From NCBI GenBank assembly GCA_910586445.1, contig CAJUHV010000043.1:1-33068 (forward strand): a stretch of DNA of 33,068 nucleotides, read 5' to 3'. The stretch is from an uncultured Eubacterium sp. (GTDB lineage: Bacteria > Bacillota > Clostridia > Lachnospirales > Lachnospiraceae). The notes under the pieces are model-generated. The model saw only the letters and a list, made by a program, of their open reading frames with translations. It searched no databases and was not told where the DNA came from. Of the stretch, positions 31,872 to 33,068 are shown one piece after another. The stretch's first letter is position 1. The number at the start of each line of letters is the position of its first letter. Both the position numbers and the translations under genes were made by a program.

Positions 31872-33020
31872 TCAATAATGATACTCCTTCTGCTTAATGC
31901 GCAGGAAAATCGCCGTCACGCCGACAGCCAGCAGCTCTGCCGCCACAACAGACAGCCAGATCCCGTCCACTTTCCAGATCAGTGGAAAGATCAATACCGC
32001 TATCGCCTGAAATACGAAGGTTCTCAAAAATGAAATCGCAGCCGAAACCAGCCCGTTATTCAGCGCTGTAAAAAAAGCCGATCCAAATATCGCAAAGCCC
32101 GCAAATAAAAAGGAAAATGAAAAAATATAAAATGCGCGGATCGTCAGGTCAAACAGTCCTTGATCATATCCTACAAACAATTGTGACAGCGGCCTTGCCA
32201 GGACATAAGCTGACGCAAACATCACAGCTGCGAAAATGCAGATCAATGCAAGGCTTTTTTTCAAAAGTCCTTTTAATTCGTTCTGATTGCGTGCACCGTA
32301 ATTGTATCCGATTACCGGAGCAGTTCCGACTGAATATCCGATAAATACCGCTTGAAATACAAGGCTGACATACATCAGCACCCCGTAAGCCGCTATGCCG
32401 TCCTCGCCTGCATACTTTAATAACTGTACATTGTAAAGCATGCTGACCATTGACATGGAAATATTGCTTAAAAGTTCCGACAGGCCGTTCGTACATGTCT
32501 TAGCCAGAGACTGTCCGTCAAACTCTGTCCTGCCAAGGTGCAGAAGGCTGCTGTTTGGACATGCAAAATAAATCAGAGGCACCAGTCCGCCTACATACTG
32601 GCTGGCTGCTGTCGCAGCTGCCGCTCCTTCAAGTCCCCATCGAAACACTACGACAAACAAGGCATCCAAAATAATATTCGTAACACCCGCAGCTATCGTC
32701 ACAAACAGTCCGAGCGCCGGCTTTTGTGCCGTAGCAAACAGACATTGAAATTCATACTGCAGTACATACGCCGGTATCGCCGCTAAAATAATGCGACCAT
32801 AAATAACGCTGTCCTCCAGCAGCTGTCCGCCTGCACCCAGCCAGGCCGCCAGTGGACGGATCAGTAAAATTCCTAAAACCGCAAGTAAAATACCGCATGC
32901 CGCGGATGTATATACAATCAGCGAAAACAGCCGGTTCGCCTGCTCCTTTTTTCCCTCGCCCATTGTCTTTGAAATCAGCGCCCCGCCTCCGGTGCCAAAC
33001 ATAAACCCGACCGATCCTAG
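31872..33020 (-). pseudogene. MATE-family efflux transporter, 5' end cut by repeat copy 5
   Basis: About 380 residues of a multidrug and toxin extrusion (MATE) transporter, cation- or proton-coupled. The family is normally near 450 residues with twelve membrane helices; the N-terminal 60-75 residues are missing. Family sequence begins LGSVGFMFGTGGGALISKTMGEG, exactly at the CTAG end of the repeat. About ten helices remain, including IAAYGVLMYVSLVFQAVFIGYSVG and PVIGYNYGARN. An ATG at 33002 could start a shortened protein, but the first helices are required for transport. The missing 5' part may lie beyond the window. Confidence 0.85.
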
Positions 33021-33068
33021 AGCGTGTTTGAAAAATCATTCCCGCGATCTGCACTCCCCACTTTGCGG
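33017..33068 (-). repeat. MITE-like dispersed repeat, copy 5 (left end only)
   Basis: CTAGAGCGTGTTTGAAAA, then ATCATTCCCGCGATCTGCAC and TCCCCACTTTGCGG. It is almost identical to the first 52 bases of copy 2 and runs out of the window. It interrupts the MATE gene. Confidence 0.85.

Overview
The window looks like the chromosome of an anaerobic low-to-mid GC Firmicute, most likely a Lachnospiraceae-type gut clostridium. This rests on an oxygen-sensitive class III ribonucleotide reductase, strong AGGAGG ribosome sites, sigma-A promoters, a PadR-DUF1700-DUF4097-PspC operon, a DUF3990/DUF3791 pair and an AAA-ATPase-like pseudogene. The taxon is inferred from gene content only.

Left part (1-7861): the window opens inside a dispersed inverted-repeat element. 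After it come a small membrane protein and a large palindromic terminator. Then, on the minus strand, come nrdD behind a tandem NrdR-type operator, hisB with a 49-codon leader gene, and a five-gene envelope-sensing operon (padR, DUF1700, DUF4097, pspC, a 43-codon gene). A plus-strand GNAT acetyltransferase follows. Region 7861-10513 holds an array of 30-bp repeats and an 845-residue fusion of a polysaccharide pyruvyl transferase with an FrhB-like domain, joined by a hexapeptide-repeat linker.

Centre (10634-28523): a large Ter (tellurite/stress) island. It has three tandem terD genes and a PMCA-type Ca2+ ATPase on the minus strand. A hybrid histidine kinase is divergent from terD. A minus-strand operon encodes a YceG-like/trypsin-like protease fusion, a YceG-like protein, TelA and a HAD phosphatase. 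A CitE-like (HpcH/HpaI) lyase and a PRTase/TRSP-StiP/PELOTA operon complete the proposed Ter-linked nucleoside-like metabolite module. A toxin-antitoxin-like DUF3990/DUF3791 pair sits inside the island. No terC and no ATP-grasp gene of the usual set is visible here.

Right part (28573-33068): a MoxR ATPase, an M50-type membrane metallopeptidase, a decayed AAA-ATPase, and a MATE transporter whose 5' end is cut by another copy of the dispersed repeat.

Two themes run through the window. One is a MITE-like element (termini CTAGAGCGTGTTTGAAAA) in at least five copies, often touching gene ends. The other is short tandem repeats (18 to 39 bp units) kept in frame inside four unrelated genes, plus one intergenic array.
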